NCBI GenBank assembly: GCA_021324575.1
Contig: JAJPIW010000074.1
Coordinates: 1-64,000, forward strand
Length of the DNA stretch: 64,000 nucleotides
Direction: 5' to 3'
Source: Intrasporangiaceae bacterium
Lineage (GTDB): Bacteria; Actinomycetota; Actinomycetes; Actinomycetales; Dermatophilaceae
In this document: piece after piece, positions 1 to 8,727 of the stretch
Layout of the letters: the number at the start of each line of letters is the position of its first letter
Position numbering within the stretch: the first letter of the stretch is position 1
Notes under the pieces: model-generated
Seen by the model: only the letters and a program-made list of their open reading frames with translations
Database searches by the model: none
Told to the model about the DNA's origin: nothing
Program-made: the position numbers and the translations under genes

Positions 1-345
1 CCCCGGGTGCCGGACCTCGCCCGCGCCTGGTCGACCACCCGCGCGGCGGCTGCGGTCTCCCTGTGGGGCGACCGGCTGGACGGTGCCGTGGTTGCCATCG
101 GCAACGCGCCCACGGCGCTCTTCCACCTGCTCGAGCTGGTCCTCGACGGGGGGCCTCGGCCCGCGGCCGTCGTCGGTATGCCGGTCGGTTTCGTCGGGTC
201 GGCCGAGTCCAAGGTCGCCCTGGCCGAGCACGTGCTCCCCGGGGGTGGCCAGCTGCCGTGGATCGTGGTCCACGGCCACCGGGGCGGGTCGGCCATGGCG
301 GCCGCGACGGTCAACGCCCTCGCCACCGAGTCCGAGCTCGCATGA
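1..345 (+). CDS. cobH: Precorrin-8X methylmutase CobH, C-terminal part
   Basis: This is the 3' end of a gene that begins before the window; the reading frame is open from base 1. CobH moves the C-11 methyl group of precorrin-8X to C-12, giving hydrogenobyrinic acid, in the aerobic B12 pathway in the cytoplasm. About 114 of the usual 200-210 residues are visible. They include the conserved stretch around [13 protein letters not shown] near base 92 and the [11 protein letters not shown] segment near base 181, both typical of the CobH/CbiC family. The stop TGA overlaps the ATG of cobIJ by four bases, so the two are translationally coupled. The 5' part and the promoter lie outside the window. Confidence 0.93.
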   Translation, partial: PRVPDLARAWSTTRAAAAVSLWGDRLDGAVVAIGNAPTALFHLLELVLDGGPRPAAVVGMPVGFVGSAESKVALAEHVLPGGGQLPWIVVHGHRGGSAMAAATVNALATESELA

Positions 346-1928
346 GCACCAGCGTCGCCCGTATGCCGGTCGGTCGCCTCTACGGGGTGGGCGTCGGCCC
401 GGGCGACCCCGAGCTGGTCACCCGCAAGGCGGCCCGGCTGATCGCGGCGGCCGACGTCGTGGCCTACCACGCGGGCACGAGTCGGGCCTCGATCGCGCGC
501 TCGATCGCAGACGACCTCATCAGGCCCGGGACCGTCGAGGAGGAGCTGCGCTACCCCGTGACGACAGGCATCGTCGAGCACCCCGGCGGCTACCACGCGT
601 GGCTGGGCGAGTTCTACGACGCCTGCGCCCAGCGCCTCGCCATCCATCTCGAGGCCGGCCGGACCGTCGTCGTCCTGGCCGAGGGCGACCCGATGTTCTA
701 CGGGTCGTTCATGTACCTCCACGACCGACTCGCCGACCGCTTCCCGACGGAGGTCGTGCCCGGCGTGACGGCTCTGTCCGGCGCCACCGCCGTTGCGGCA
801 CAGACCCTCTCGCGCCACGAGGATGTCCTGACCGTGCTGCCCGGAACGCTGCCGGTGCCCGAGCTGGCCCGCCGGCTGGCCGACACCGACGCCGCGGTCA
901 TCATGAAGCTCGGTCGCACCTTCGCCGGGGTCCGCGAGGCCCTGCACCAGGCCGGCGTCCTCGACCGCGCGATCTACGTCGAGCGCGCCACCCGCGACGG
1001 CCAGCGCATCCTGCCCGTCGCGGACGTCTCCGCCGACACCGTCCCGTACATGTCGATCGTCGTCGTGCCCGGTCAGGACCGTCGCGCCGACGCGGCCGGC
1101 CGCGCCGCTGACTCCCCCAGCTCGACGCAGGCCGGGCAGCCCGTGGACCCCGCGTCGGGTGCTCCGACCGCCGGCACCGTCCACGTCGTCGGGCTCGGCC
1201 CCGGCCCGGACCACTGGCTCACGCCCGAGGCCAGCGAGGTCCTCGCCACCGTCGGTCACGTCGTCGGCTACGGCCCCTACGTCGACCGTGTTCCGCAACG
1301 AGCGGGCCTGACCCGCCATGCCTCCGGCAACACCGTCGAGGTCGACCGGGCCCGTGCCGCCCTCGACCTGGCCCTGCGCGGCGAGGACGTCGCCGTGGTC
1401 TCCGGCGGCGACGCCGGCGTCTTCGGGATGGCCTCGGCCGTGTTCGAAGCGGTAGAGGCGGATCTTCCGGCATACCAGAAGGTCCCGGTCCGGGTCCTGC
1501 CCGGGGTGAGCGCCGCGCAGGCTGCAGCCGCCCTCGTGGGCGCGCCGCTCGGTGCCGACTTCGCCGTGATCAGCCTCTCCGACCGGCTCAAGCCCTGGCC
1601 GGTCGTCGCCGAGCGGCTCCGGGCGGCCGCGGCGGCCGACCTGGTCATCGCTGTCTACAACCCGCGCTCCCGGGCCCGACCTCGCCAGCTCCACGAGGCC
1701 CGTGAGGTCCTCCTCGGGGTGCGGGACCCGGCGACCGTCGTCGTCGTCGCCCGCGACGTCGGCCGCGAGGAGCAGTCCTCGAGGGTGACCACGCTGGGCG
1801 ACTTCGACCCGGACTCGGTCGACATGAAGTGCCTCGTCATCATCGGGGCGAGGGGCACCCGGGTCAGCCCCGGCGGGCAGGTCTGGACGCCACGCTTCGT
1901 CCCCGACGATGTCGGCTCGTCGCGTTGA
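342..1928 (+). CDS. cobIJ: CobI-CobJ fusion: precorrin-2 C20- and precorrin-3B C17-methyltransferase
   Basis: A 528-residue fusion of two SAM-dependent tetrapyrrole methylases. The N-terminal half (about 1-240) is CobI-like, with the [12 protein letters not shown]-binding loop at residues 17-25 and the [10 protein letters not shown] loop further on. An Ala/Ser/Pro-rich linker spans about residues 250-277. The C-terminal half (about 281-525) is CobJ-like, with [12 protein letters not shown] and the [11 protein letters not shown] loop, plus the YNPRSRARP segment typical of C17-methyltransferases. The two domains act at consecutive C-20 and C-17 methylation steps; CobI-CobJ fusions are known in actinobacteria. 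ATG at 342 is chosen because it overlaps the cobH stop; longer versions of the frame run antisense-like through cobH. A cobalamin riboswitch begins 34 bases after the stop, so the next unit is separately controlled. Confidence 0.93.
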   Translation: MSTSVARMPVGRLYGVGVGPGDPELVTRKAARLIAAADVVAYHAGTSRASIARSIADDLIRPGTVEEELRYPVTTGIVEHPGGYHAWLGEFYDACAQRLAIHLEAGRTVVVLAEGDPMFYGSFMYLHDRLADRFPTEVVPGVTALSGATAVAAQTLSRHEDVLTVLPGTLPVPELARRLADTDAAVIMKLGRTFAGVREALHQAGVLDRAIYVERATRDGQRILPVADVSADTVPYMSIVVVPGQDRRADAAGRAADSPSSTQAGQPVDPASGAPTAGTVHVVGLGPGPDHWLTPEASEVLATVGHVVGYGPYVDRVPQRAGLTRHASGNTVEVDRARAALDLALRGEDVAVVSGGDAGVFGMASAVFEAVEADLPAYQKVPVRVLPGVSAAQAAAALVGAPLGADFAVISLSDRLKPWPVVAERLRAAAAADLVIAVYNPRSRARPRQLHEAREVLLGVRDPATVVVVARDVGREEQSSRVTTLGDFDPDSVDMKCLVIIGARGTRVSPGGQVWTPRFVPDDVGSSR

Positions 1929-1962
1929 CCGGGCGCGAGCGCACCGATAGGTTGACCGCACG

Positions 1963-2061
1963 CATGACGACCAAGGAATCCGGTGAGAGTCCGGAACGGT
2001 TGCGCCACTGTCAGTCCGTGGGGTGAGAACCCGCAGGCGAGTCAGACCCTTCGTCGTCATG
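1963..2061 (+). promoter_or_regulatory. Cobalamin riboswitch 1 (leader of cbtB-cbtA)
   Basis: The segment shows the conserved cobalamin-aptamer order: GGAATCCGGTGAGAGTCCGG, then the B12 box-like GCGCCACTGT, then GAGTCAGACC. A closing helix pairs CATGACGAC (1963-1971) with GTCGTCATG (2053-2061). The leader ends 46 bases before the cbtB ATG at 2107. In the known class, binding of adenosylcobalamin represses the downstream gene, here cobalt uptake. Ligand preference (adenosyl- versus methyl- or hydroxocobalamin) was not determined. Confidence 0.9.
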
Positions 2062-2106
2062 GGCCCTTTCCGCATCGTGGGACGCACACATCCCGTAGGA
2101 GGCACC

Positions 2107-2337
2107 ATGTCCAGTGCATCAGCGCCGAGCCTCGGCCGGTCCAAGCTCGCAGTCTCGCCGCAGGCCATCTCCGCCAGCCGCGCGGCCTTCGTCATCGGGG
2201 TGACGCTCCTCATGGCGTTGGCCGCCTACTACTTCGTCGGCGTCGACGAGGGCACGACCTCCGTCTTCGGCAAGACGCTCGTGCTCCACGAGTGGGTCCA
2301 CGACTCCCGCCACCTCCTCGGGTTCCCCTGCCACTGA
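2107..2337 (+). CDS. cbtB: Cobalt transporter small subunit CbtB
   Basis: A 76-residue membrane protein with one hydrophobic helix (about residues 26-44) and a histidine-rich C-terminus, HEWVHDSRHLLGFPCH. This is the CbtB pattern, where the terminal histidines are thought to bind cobalt. It partners with CbtA in a predicted cobalt uptake system. ATG 2107 is preceded by AGGAGGCACC, a strong ribosome-binding site; longer versions of the frame run into the riboswitch. It is the first gene of the riboswitch-1 unit, 17 bases before cbtA. Confidence 0.88.
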   Translation: MSSASAPSLGRSKLAVSPQAISASRAAFVIGVTLLMALAAYYFVGVDEGTTSVFGKTLVLHEWVHDSRHLLGFPCH

Positions 2338-2354
2338 CAGCACCGGGACCTCCG

Positions 2355-3278
2355 GTGGAACTTCGCATCGTTCTCCGGGGAGCCCTCTCCGGAGCCTTTG
2401 CCGGCCTGCTCGGCTTCGTCTTCGCGACGATCTTCGCCGAGCCGCTGATCGACCGGGCCATCACCTACGAAGCGGGTCGGACAGCCGTTCTCGACCAGCT
2501 CAACGTCGCGGCCGGGCGGACCACCTCCGCCGAGGGTCCGGAGATCTTCTCCCGCACCATCCAGTCGACCGTCGGCGCCGCGACCGGCGTGGTCGCCTTC
2601 TCGGCCGCCATGGGCGCGCTCGTGGCCGTCGCCTACGTCGTGCTGCACGGCCGGTTCGGCGTCCAGCCCCGCACGACGGCGTGGCTCATCGCGGGCTTCG
2701 GCTTCCTGGGCATCTACGCCCTGCCGTTCGCCAAGTACCCCGCCAACCCGCCCGCGATCGGTCACGACTTCACGATCGGCACCCGCGGAACCCTGTACCT
2801 GACCCTGGTCGCTGCCTCGCTGATCCTGCTCGGGCTGGCGTTCGCGCTGGCCCGCAGGCTGCAGCGAACGATGACCCAGGTCGCGGCAACGGTGACCGCC
2901 GCGGTCGCGTTCCTCGTCGTCTTCGGCGTCCTGGTCGGTCTGCTGCCGTCGCTGGGCCACCTGTCCGCGAACGTCGCGGCGAGCACCGACTTCGGCTTCG
3001 CCCGGGCCGCCACCGAGACCCCGCAGCCGATCACGAACATCCTGTCCAAGGCACTGACCATCGACGGCCGGCAGTACGCACCCGGCCAGATCGTCTACCC
3101 CGGCTTCGATGCGGACCTGCTCTGGAAGTTCCGCTGGTACGCCATCCTCAACCAGCTGCTCATCTGGACCACGATCGCCCTCGTCTTCGGCACTCTGCTG
3201 CAGCGGTTCCTCAGCGGACCGGCCGAGAAGCCGGCGCCTGCCGGGGGGCGGCCCGCCGACCTGGCAGCCGCGCGATAG
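2355..3278 (+). CDS. cbtA: Cobalt transporter CbtA
   Basis: A 307-residue polytopic membrane protein of the CbtA family. Hydrophobic helices fall at about residues 9-28, 73-97, 109-126, 146-166, 175-200 and 270-290. The N-terminus VELRIVLRGALSGAFAGLLG is typical of the family. GTG 2355 is chosen because it begins at this conserved N-terminus and follows GGGACCTCCG; the upstream frame overlaps cbtB and the riboswitch. With CbtB it is predicted to import cobalt for corrin insertion and would be shut off by B12 through riboswitch 1. The downstream FhuF-like gene begins within about 50 bases. Confidence 0.88.
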   Translation: MELRIVLRGALSGAFAGLLGFVFATIFAEPLIDRAITYEAGRTAVLDQLNVAAGRTTSAEGPEIFSRTIQSTVGAATGVVAFSAAMGALVAVAYVVLHGRFGVQPRTTAWLIAGFGFLGIYALPFAKYPANPPAIGHDFTIGTRGTLYLTLVAASLILLGLAFALARRLQRTMTQVAATVTAAVAFLVVFGVLVGLLPSLGHLSANVAASTDFGFARAATETPQPITNILSKALTIDGRQYAPGQIVYPGFDADLLWKFRWYAILNQLLIWTTIALVFGTLLQRFLSGPAEKPAPAGGRPADLAAAR

Positions 3279-3328
3279 ACCGCAGCCGTGACGAGGCGCC
3301 CCGCGAGGCCACCGACGTCGCGGGGCAG

Positions 3329-3991
3329 TTGGCGTTGCTCGGCCCGTTCTTCGCGGTGCGTACCCACCGGGCCGGTGACCCCGTCGACGCACCCTGGCGG
3401 CCGTTGTCCACGCTCGTCGACGACCCGGACTCTGTCGAGAGCCGGGTCCGGCGGACCCGGGAGGCCCTGTCGGGGATGGAACCCGAGCACCCGGTCGAGG
3501 TGCGGGTCGCCGCATCGGTGACCCACCTCGGACTCGTCGCCCGGGTCCTCGCGCCGGCCCTGGGTCTGGCCGTGCTCGGCCACGACGGCTCGGCGCTGCT
3601 GGAGGGCCGCGCGTGGTGGCAGGACGTCCTCGGCGGCCCGTACCCACTGTCCGTCGAGCCACCGTCGGCGGCCGCTACCCCCCTGGTGGTCGCGGGCTCA
3701 TGGGTCAGCACGGTGTCGACGACGATGAGCAGCCGGTATGCCGTGTCGCCGAGGGTGATCTGGGGCAACGTCGCCTCCGCGGTCCACAGCGCCGCCCGGA
3801 TGGTGGCGGCCGCCCGGCCCGAGCTCGGCCCGGCCGTCACCGCGGTGGCCGAGCAGCTGCTCGACGACCCACGCATCGACCCGGACGAGCGACCCGTCAC
3901 GCCGGCGTTCCGCCGGCGGAGCTGCTGCCTCCTCTACCGGGTCAGCGGGTCACGCGCTGCCGTCTGCGGCGACTGCGTCCTCGGGCCATGA
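3329..3991 (+). CDS. FhuF-like (2Fe-2S)-binding protein
   Basis: About 220 residues ending in the FhuF-type cluster motif: RRRSCCLLYRV followed by CGDC, a CC-x10-C-x2-C arrangement expected to bind a [2Fe-2S] cluster. FhuF proteins reduce ferric siderophores in the cytoplasm. The start is uncertain: no ATG lies in frame near the cbtA end, and TTG 3329 or GTG 3356 are the candidates; 3329 gives a normal family length. The gene follows cbtA closely and may be read from the cobalamin-riboswitch leader. It also adjoins a broken siderophore-esterase gene, so it could belong with iron uptake instead. It carries one copy of the genome-typical GTATGCC motif (base 3736), so it looks native. Confidence 0.75.
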   Translation: MALLGPFFAVRTHRAGDPVDAPWRPLSTLVDDPDSVESRVRRTREALSGMEPEHPVEVRVAASVTHLGLVARVLAPALGLAVLGHDGSALLEGRAWWQDVLGGPYPLSVEPPSAAATPLVVAGSWVSTVSTTMSSRYAVSPRVIWGNVASAVHSAARMVAAARPELGPAVTAVAEQLLDDPRIDPDERPVTPAFRRRSCCLLYRVSGSRAAVCGDCVLGP

Positions 3992-4134
3992 CGACGCCTC
4001 CGCGAGCATTCTGATCGCGGCCTCGATGGGCTGAGCCGGCCGAGTCCGCCGCTCGTACTGCGCGCAAATGGGTTCGCTGACTCACGAGCGATTGCTCCAG
4101 AGACGGCGACGAGACCAAGTGGGGAGGTCACTCG

Positions 4135-5045
4135 GTCTCGGATCGAGGGCCATCGCCTCCGCCAGAGCCAGCGCAGCGCTTCGGGTAGCAGTACACCTGT
4201 GCGGTATGTACGACATGGCCCGTGTCCGTGAGGACGCGGAAGTCGTAGGCCCCTTGGCCAGGGGGGCGGCGACCTTCAGGTTCTCGGCGAGCCAGTTCCT
4301 GGTTGGCTGGTCCCAGTTCAGATCGCGGCTGCCTGCCTGCAGAAATGCCCGCAGTGGGCGGCGGGGCCTGGACGCGATCAGGTTGGGATATGGGTTGCCG
4401 TCGAGCAGGTGGTCGCCGACCTAGACGAAACTCGACAGGAACCTGGCAACTTCGCCGAAGCGGTCCGGACGCATCCAAGCGGCAGTGAATGCGCAGGCGC
4501 CGCCGCTCCTTCCCCGGTGATCGCGGCATCGGGGGGGTCTTCGCTGAGGGTCCACCGATGGTTCACCAGCGGGAGTACCTCCGTGGCGATGAACGTGGAG
4601 TACCGGTCGTCGACCGCGCCGTATTCGGCGTTGCGGTTCTGGCGTGCGTCCGGACGAAGCAAACCCGGAAGGACACCGGGGTCGACGAAGACTCCGACCA
4701 CGGGTGGTATCTGGCCTGCGTGCACCACGTTGTCCAGCACGATGCCAGCGCGGACTTCGCCATCGGGGTTCAGGTTCGACCATCCGTCCTGGAACACGAT
4801 GAACGGTGACGGTGCCGCCGGGTCGACCCGGCCGGGATATGCACCCAGCCCGTCGCGCGGTGCCGGGGTAGAGCCGGCTCTCGGGCAGCTCGATCTCCAC
4901 CATCTCGCCCAGGGCACCTCCCGTCGCCGGAAAGAGTCTGGTCCGCACTCGTACCGGACCGCGGACAGGTTGCCCGGCAGCCGGTGATACGCGAGTGCCT
5001 CCACGTGCCCAGACCATACGGAGCATGGAACGATCGTCCAACCAT
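4135..5045 (-). pseudogene. Enterochelin-esterase-like hydrolase, multiply frameshifted
   Basis: No single frame covers this gene, but fragments in the three minus-strand frames line up in family order. EMVEIELPESRLYPGTAR (near 4900) is followed by SPFIVFQDGWSNLNPDGEV (near 4800), the nucleophile region GGACAFTAAWMRPDRFGEV (near 4480), then RRPLRAFLQAGSRDLNWDQ (near 4340), and finally LLPEALRWLWRR (near 4160), where the frame changes again just after the GH of the catalytic histidine. At least four frame changes are needed. Such esterases cleave ferric enterobactin-type siderophores. The segment lacks the GTATGCC motif and looks lower in GC than its flanks. Bases 3992-4134 and 5046-5219 hold no recognisable gene. 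Confidence 0.8.
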
Positions 5046-5219
5046 ATTTCGCGCAGTCCACGCGGCCGGAGCCCACTCTCGGAGACTCCGAGTTCATTGG
5101 CCGAATGACGACCGGTGATCGGCGCGGATGAATACTCGGCGAGGGCGGTCGTCGCGCCAGGTCATCGGGTGCACGCTGAGTACCCGGTGTGCGAGTGCGG
5201 GCCTGTGCTTGGATTCCTC

Positions 5220-6944
5220 ATGACGAGATTCGCCGAAAGCGTGCGCCGGGTCCCGCCCTCTCGGGGTCCTTGGTCGTATCTGGCGTGGCTGGTGCTGCAG
5301 CAGCGCCGGAGGGTTGCCCTGGGGGCGGTGCTGGGCGGGGCTTGGATGGTGGGGTTGGTGTTGCCTCCGTATCTGCTTTCTCGAGCCGTTGAGGCGCTAG
5401 CCGCTGGCCAGCGTGATGCCGTGATCCGGTGGTCGGTGGCTTTGGTGGTCACGGGTTCGGTCCTGGCCGGACTGGGGATCTGGCGTCATCGCACAATGAC
5501 GCAGGTGCGCATGGATGCCGCCTTCCGCACTGTCACCACGGTGACCGATCAGGCTCTGCGCCTTGGCGCCACACTGGATCGACGGACCCGGACCGGAGAG
5601 GTGGTGGCCATCGGGATCGGTGATGTGTGGACGATAGGTCGCAGTCTCACGGTGACAGGCCCCGGGGTGGGCGCCGCTTTGGCCTATGTGGTGATCGCGG
5701 TGATGTTGTTCCAGGTGTCGGCGCTGCTGGCGGCAGTCGTGCTGGGTGGGGTGCCGGTCCTGGCGCTGATCTTGGGGCCTGCGCTAGGCCGGCTACAGGC
5801 CGTCGGCGCGTCCTATCGCAGTCAGCAGGGAGTCTTGACAGGTCGGATCGTGGACATCATCGGTGGGCTGCCGGTCTTGAACGGGCTGGGCGGTAAGGAG
5901 ATCTACGCGAGCCGGTTCCGGCAGGAGTCCCAAGAGCTGCAACGGCAGGGCTACCAGGTCGGCCGCGTCACGAGCGTGATCCAAGCTGCCGGTCTGGGAT
6001 TGCCGACGTTGTTCCTGGCCGTCGTCGTGTGGCTAGCCGCCCGCCTCGCCGTCCAGGGAACGATTGCGGTCGGCGAGCTGGTCGCGGTCTATGGGTACGC
6101 CGCCGTCTTGGTGGTTCCGGTGTCATCCTTCATCGAGGGCGCTGTCGACGTCAGCCGGGCTCTGGTCGCTGGACGGCGCGTGACTGACTTCTTGGGGTTG
6201 AAACGCGAGGACGCTGCGGGAACCGAGCCAGTGCCGACCGACGGTGACCTCATTGACACAGTTTCCGGCGCCGGGGTGGCGGCCGGCAGCTTCACGGTTG
6301 TCGCCACAGCTCGGCAGAACGACGCCGTCGCGCTGGTCGATCGACTCGGCGGTCTCCGGCCCGGCGCGACCTGGAATGGTCAGTCGATCAGTGAGATGGA
6401 TTCGGCTGTGCTCCGCGAGCATCTGCTGGTGGCTGACCACGACGCGGACCTGTTCGCCGGAACCCTGGCCGAGGTTGTCTCTGGTCGGCGCGATGTCGTG
6501 GAGGAGGAGGTACTGCAGGCTCTTCACACGGCCGCGGCCGATGACCTCGTGCCTGCCCTGCCGGCCGGGATGGCCTCGAGGATCGATTCCGGTGGGCGAA
6601 ACCTGTCCGGCGGTCAGGGGCAACGGATCCGGCTGGCCCGCGCGTGCCTGGCCAACCCGAACGTTCTGTTGGCGGTCGACCCCACCTCCTCTGTCGATGC
6701 GGCCACCGAAGCCGCCATTGTGGAACGCCTGGCTCAGGCTCGCCGGGGCCGCACCACCTTGATCACGTCGACCTCGGCATCGATGCTGGCCCACGCGGAT
6801 CACGTTCACCTCATCAGCGGCGATCGGCTGATTGCCAGCGGCACCCACGCCAGCCTGATCCGTGACGAACCGGCCTATTCCGCCCTGGTGTTCCGCGGTG
6901 AAGCCCCAGGTTCCACCAAGCTCGAGGGCGGGCAAGTCTCGTGA
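5220..6944 (+). CDS. ABC exporter half-transporter with degenerate ATPase site
   Basis: A 574-residue type-I ABC exporter half: about six membrane helices in residues 20-320, then a nucleotide-binding domain. The signature motif is intact (NLSGGQGQRIRLARA), but the Walker A loop is missing; the expected GxxGxGKT position reads ATARQNDAVAL. The Walker B glutamate is replaced (LLAVDPTSS), and the switch histidine is gone (LITSTSASML). One crippled site is common in heterodimeric exporters, but losing Walker A entirely is extreme. Its partner follows with a four-base overlap. ATG 5220 is preferred over GTG 5115 because hydrophobic family-like sequence begins just after it. Neighbouring esterase remnants suggest siderophore export, which is only an inference. 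Confidence 0.88.
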   Translation: MTRFAESVRRVPPSRGPWSYLAWLVLQQRRRVALGAVLGGAWMVGLVLPPYLLSRAVEALAAGQRDAVIRWSVALVVTGSVLAGLGIWRHRTMTQVRMDAAFRTVTTVTDQALRLGATLDRRTRTGEVVAIGIGDVWTIGRSLTVTGPGVGAALAYVVIAVMLFQVSALLAAVVLGGVPVLALILGPALGRLQAVGASYRSQQGVLTGRIVDIIGGLPVLNGLGGKEIYASRFRQESQELQRQGYQVGRVTSVIQAAGLGLPTLFLAVVVWLAARLAVQGTIAVGELVAVYGYAAVLVVPVSSFIEGAVDVSRALVAGRRVTDFLGLKREDAAGTEPVPTDGDLIDTVSGAGVAAGSFTVVATARQNDAVALVDRLGGLRPGATWNGQSISEMDSAVLREHLLVADHDADLFAGTLAEVVSGRRDVVEEEVLQALHTAAADDLVPALPAGMASRIDSGGRNLSGGQGQRIRLARACLANPNVLLAVDPTSSVDAATEAAIVERLAQARRGRTTLITSTSASMLAHADHVHLISGDRLIASGTHASLIRDEPAYSALVFRGEAPGSTKLEGGQVS

Positions 6945-8686
6945 CGACCCAGGTGCTGCCGATTGCCCTTCCGATCCAGGTCCGTCGCGCGGCAGTTCGA
7001 GTTGTCAGTGCCGACCGCACCGCGTTCGCCCTGGTCGTGCTCACCAACTGCGCTGCCGCAGCCTCCGGACTGCTCGGCCCATGGCTGGTCGGACGGATCA
7101 TCAACAATGTCCAAGCTGGCGGGGGCGTCGCAGCGATCGACCGATTGGGTCTGCTCCTCGCTGCGGCGGCGGTCGGCCAGTTCGCGATCGGTTACGGGGC
7201 CCGTTACTTGGGCTTCCGATTCGGTGAACGAACCTCGGCCCGCCTCCGTGAGCAGTTGGCCGACCGGTTGATGCGACTGCCTGCTCGGACCGTCGAACGG
7301 ACCGGGACCGGGGATCTGACCTCCCGTGCCACCACTGATGCCGGGCAGGTCGCGTTCGTGCTCCGCGATGCCGCCCCAGAGGTTCTGTTCGCCGTGGTCC
7401 AGGCCGTGATCATCGTCGTCGCCGTCCTGCTGCTGTCACCGCTGCTCGGCGCAGTCGGGCTGGTTCCACTCCTCGCGATCCCCATGGCTCTTCGCTGGTA
7501 CCTGCGCCGCGCCCGCCCTGCGTACTTGGCCGAAAGCGCCGCCAGCGCCGAGGTAGCCGACGTTCTGGCCACTACCGCGGCGGGGGCCCGAACTGCCGAA
7601 GTACTCGGCCTGCAAAGGCGCCGTAGCGCCGCCTGCGTGAAGGCCGTCACCGTTGCGAACGACGCCATGCTCCGGACGTTGCGCCTGCGGACCGTGCTCT
7701 TCCCAACCATCGACATCTCCAGCACCCTGGCCGTCGGCGCGGTGTTCTGCATCGGAGGCCTGCTCTACCTCGACCAGACCATCGACCTCGGCACAGTGGT
7801 CGCGGCCACCCTCTACCTCCGGCAGCTCAGCACGCCGATCGACACGATCCTGATCTGGGTCGAGACGCTGCAAAGCAGCCTCGCCTCATTCGCGCGGATC
7901 GAAGGTCTCGCCGCCCAGGCCCGCCGCACCACCCCAGCAGCAGCACCCGTCGATCAAAACATCGTGGTCACCGACGTCTACTACGCCTACGACGACACCG
8001 ACGTCTTGAACGGAGTCAGCCTTGACGTGGAAGCCGGTGAACAACTCGCCATCGTCGGAACGTCCGGAGCCGGCAAAACGACTCTCGGCCGGCTCATCGC
8101 CGGCATCGACCGACCGCGTGCAGGATCGGTCACCGTCGGCGGCGCCGTCATCTCAGACCTTCCACCCGAACAGCTCCGCGAACACGTCGTCCTGGTCACC
8201 CAAGAACACCACATCTTCTCCGACCCTCTCCGCGACAACCTGACGATCGCTGCTCCCCATGCCACCGACGACCAACTGCTCGCCGCCCTCCGCGACGTTG
8301 GCGCCGGCTGGATTGACGAGTTGCCGGACGGCCTGAATACCGACATAGCGACACAGACCTTCAGCGGCGGCCAAGCCCAACACGTGGCACTGGCCAGAGT
8401 ACTTCTTGCGAACCCACACACCCTGGTACTCGACGAGGCCACAGCCCTCCTCGATCCCACTGCAGCACGCCACGCCGAACGCGCTCTCGCCGCAACGCTC
8501 AAAGGTCGCACCGTCATCGCCATAGCCCACCGACTCCACACCGCCCGCGACGCGGACCGCATTGCGCTGATGGACGCCGGCCAGATCATCGAACTCGGCA
8601 CCCACCACGAACTCACCAGAGCCAACGGCAACTACTCAGCGCTCTGGCAAGCCTGGCAGGAAGACGCGAACGAAGACGAGAACTGA
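6941..8686 (+). CDS. ABC exporter half-transporter, canonical ATPase
   Basis: A 581-residue exporter half with six predicted helices (residues about 20-320) and a complete ATPase domain: Walker A GTSGAGKTT, Q-loop region VTQEHHIF, signature FSGGQAQHVALAR, Walker B TLVLDEATALLD with the catalytic glutamate, and switch histidine IAIAHRLHT. It overlaps the preceding half by GTGA and should form a heterodimer with it, supplying most ATP hydrolysis. The substrate is unknown. Codon use is less GC-biased than in the flanking cob genes, and the pair lacks GTATGCC motifs, both consistent with acquisition from elsewhere. It ends 41 bases from the convergent cobM stop, with no clear terminator hairpin between. 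Confidence 0.92.
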   Translation: MTTQVLPIALPIQVRRAAVRVVSADRTAFALVVLTNCAAAASGLLGPWLVGRIINNVQAGGGVAAIDRLGLLLAAAAVGQFAIGYGARYLGFRFGERTSARLREQLADRLMRLPARTVERTGTGDLTSRATTDAGQVAFVLRDAAPEVLFAVVQAVIIVVAVLLLSPLLGAVGLVPLLAIPMALRWYLRRARPAYLAESAASAEVADVLATTAAGARTAEVLGLQRRRSAACVKAVTVANDAMLRTLRLRTVLFPTIDISSTLAVGAVFCIGGLLYLDQTIDLGTVVAATLYLRQLSTPIDTILIWVETLQSSLASFARIEGLAAQARRTTPAAAPVDQNIVVTDVYYAYDDTDVLNGVSLDVEAGEQLAIVGTSGAGKTTLGRLIAGIDRPRAGSVTVGGAVISDLPPEQLREHVVLVTQEHHIFSDPLRDNLTIAAPHATDDQLLAALRDVGAGWIDELPDGLNTDIATQTFSGGQAQHVALARVLLANPHTLVLDEATALLDPTAARHAERALAATLKGRTVIAIAHRLHTARDADRIALMDAGQIIELGTHHELTRANGNYSALWQAWQEDANEDEN

Positions 8687-8727
8687 CTGGTCGGTTCCGT
8701 CACCCGCACCCGCCTCCACACCGCCCC

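Noticed and set aside
2229-3662. A 477-residue minus-strand frame opposite cbtA and the FhuF-like gene
   Set aside because: It is rich in Arg, Gly and Pro with no known motif, and it mirrors the codon structure of genuine genes on the other strand. High GC content produces such frames.
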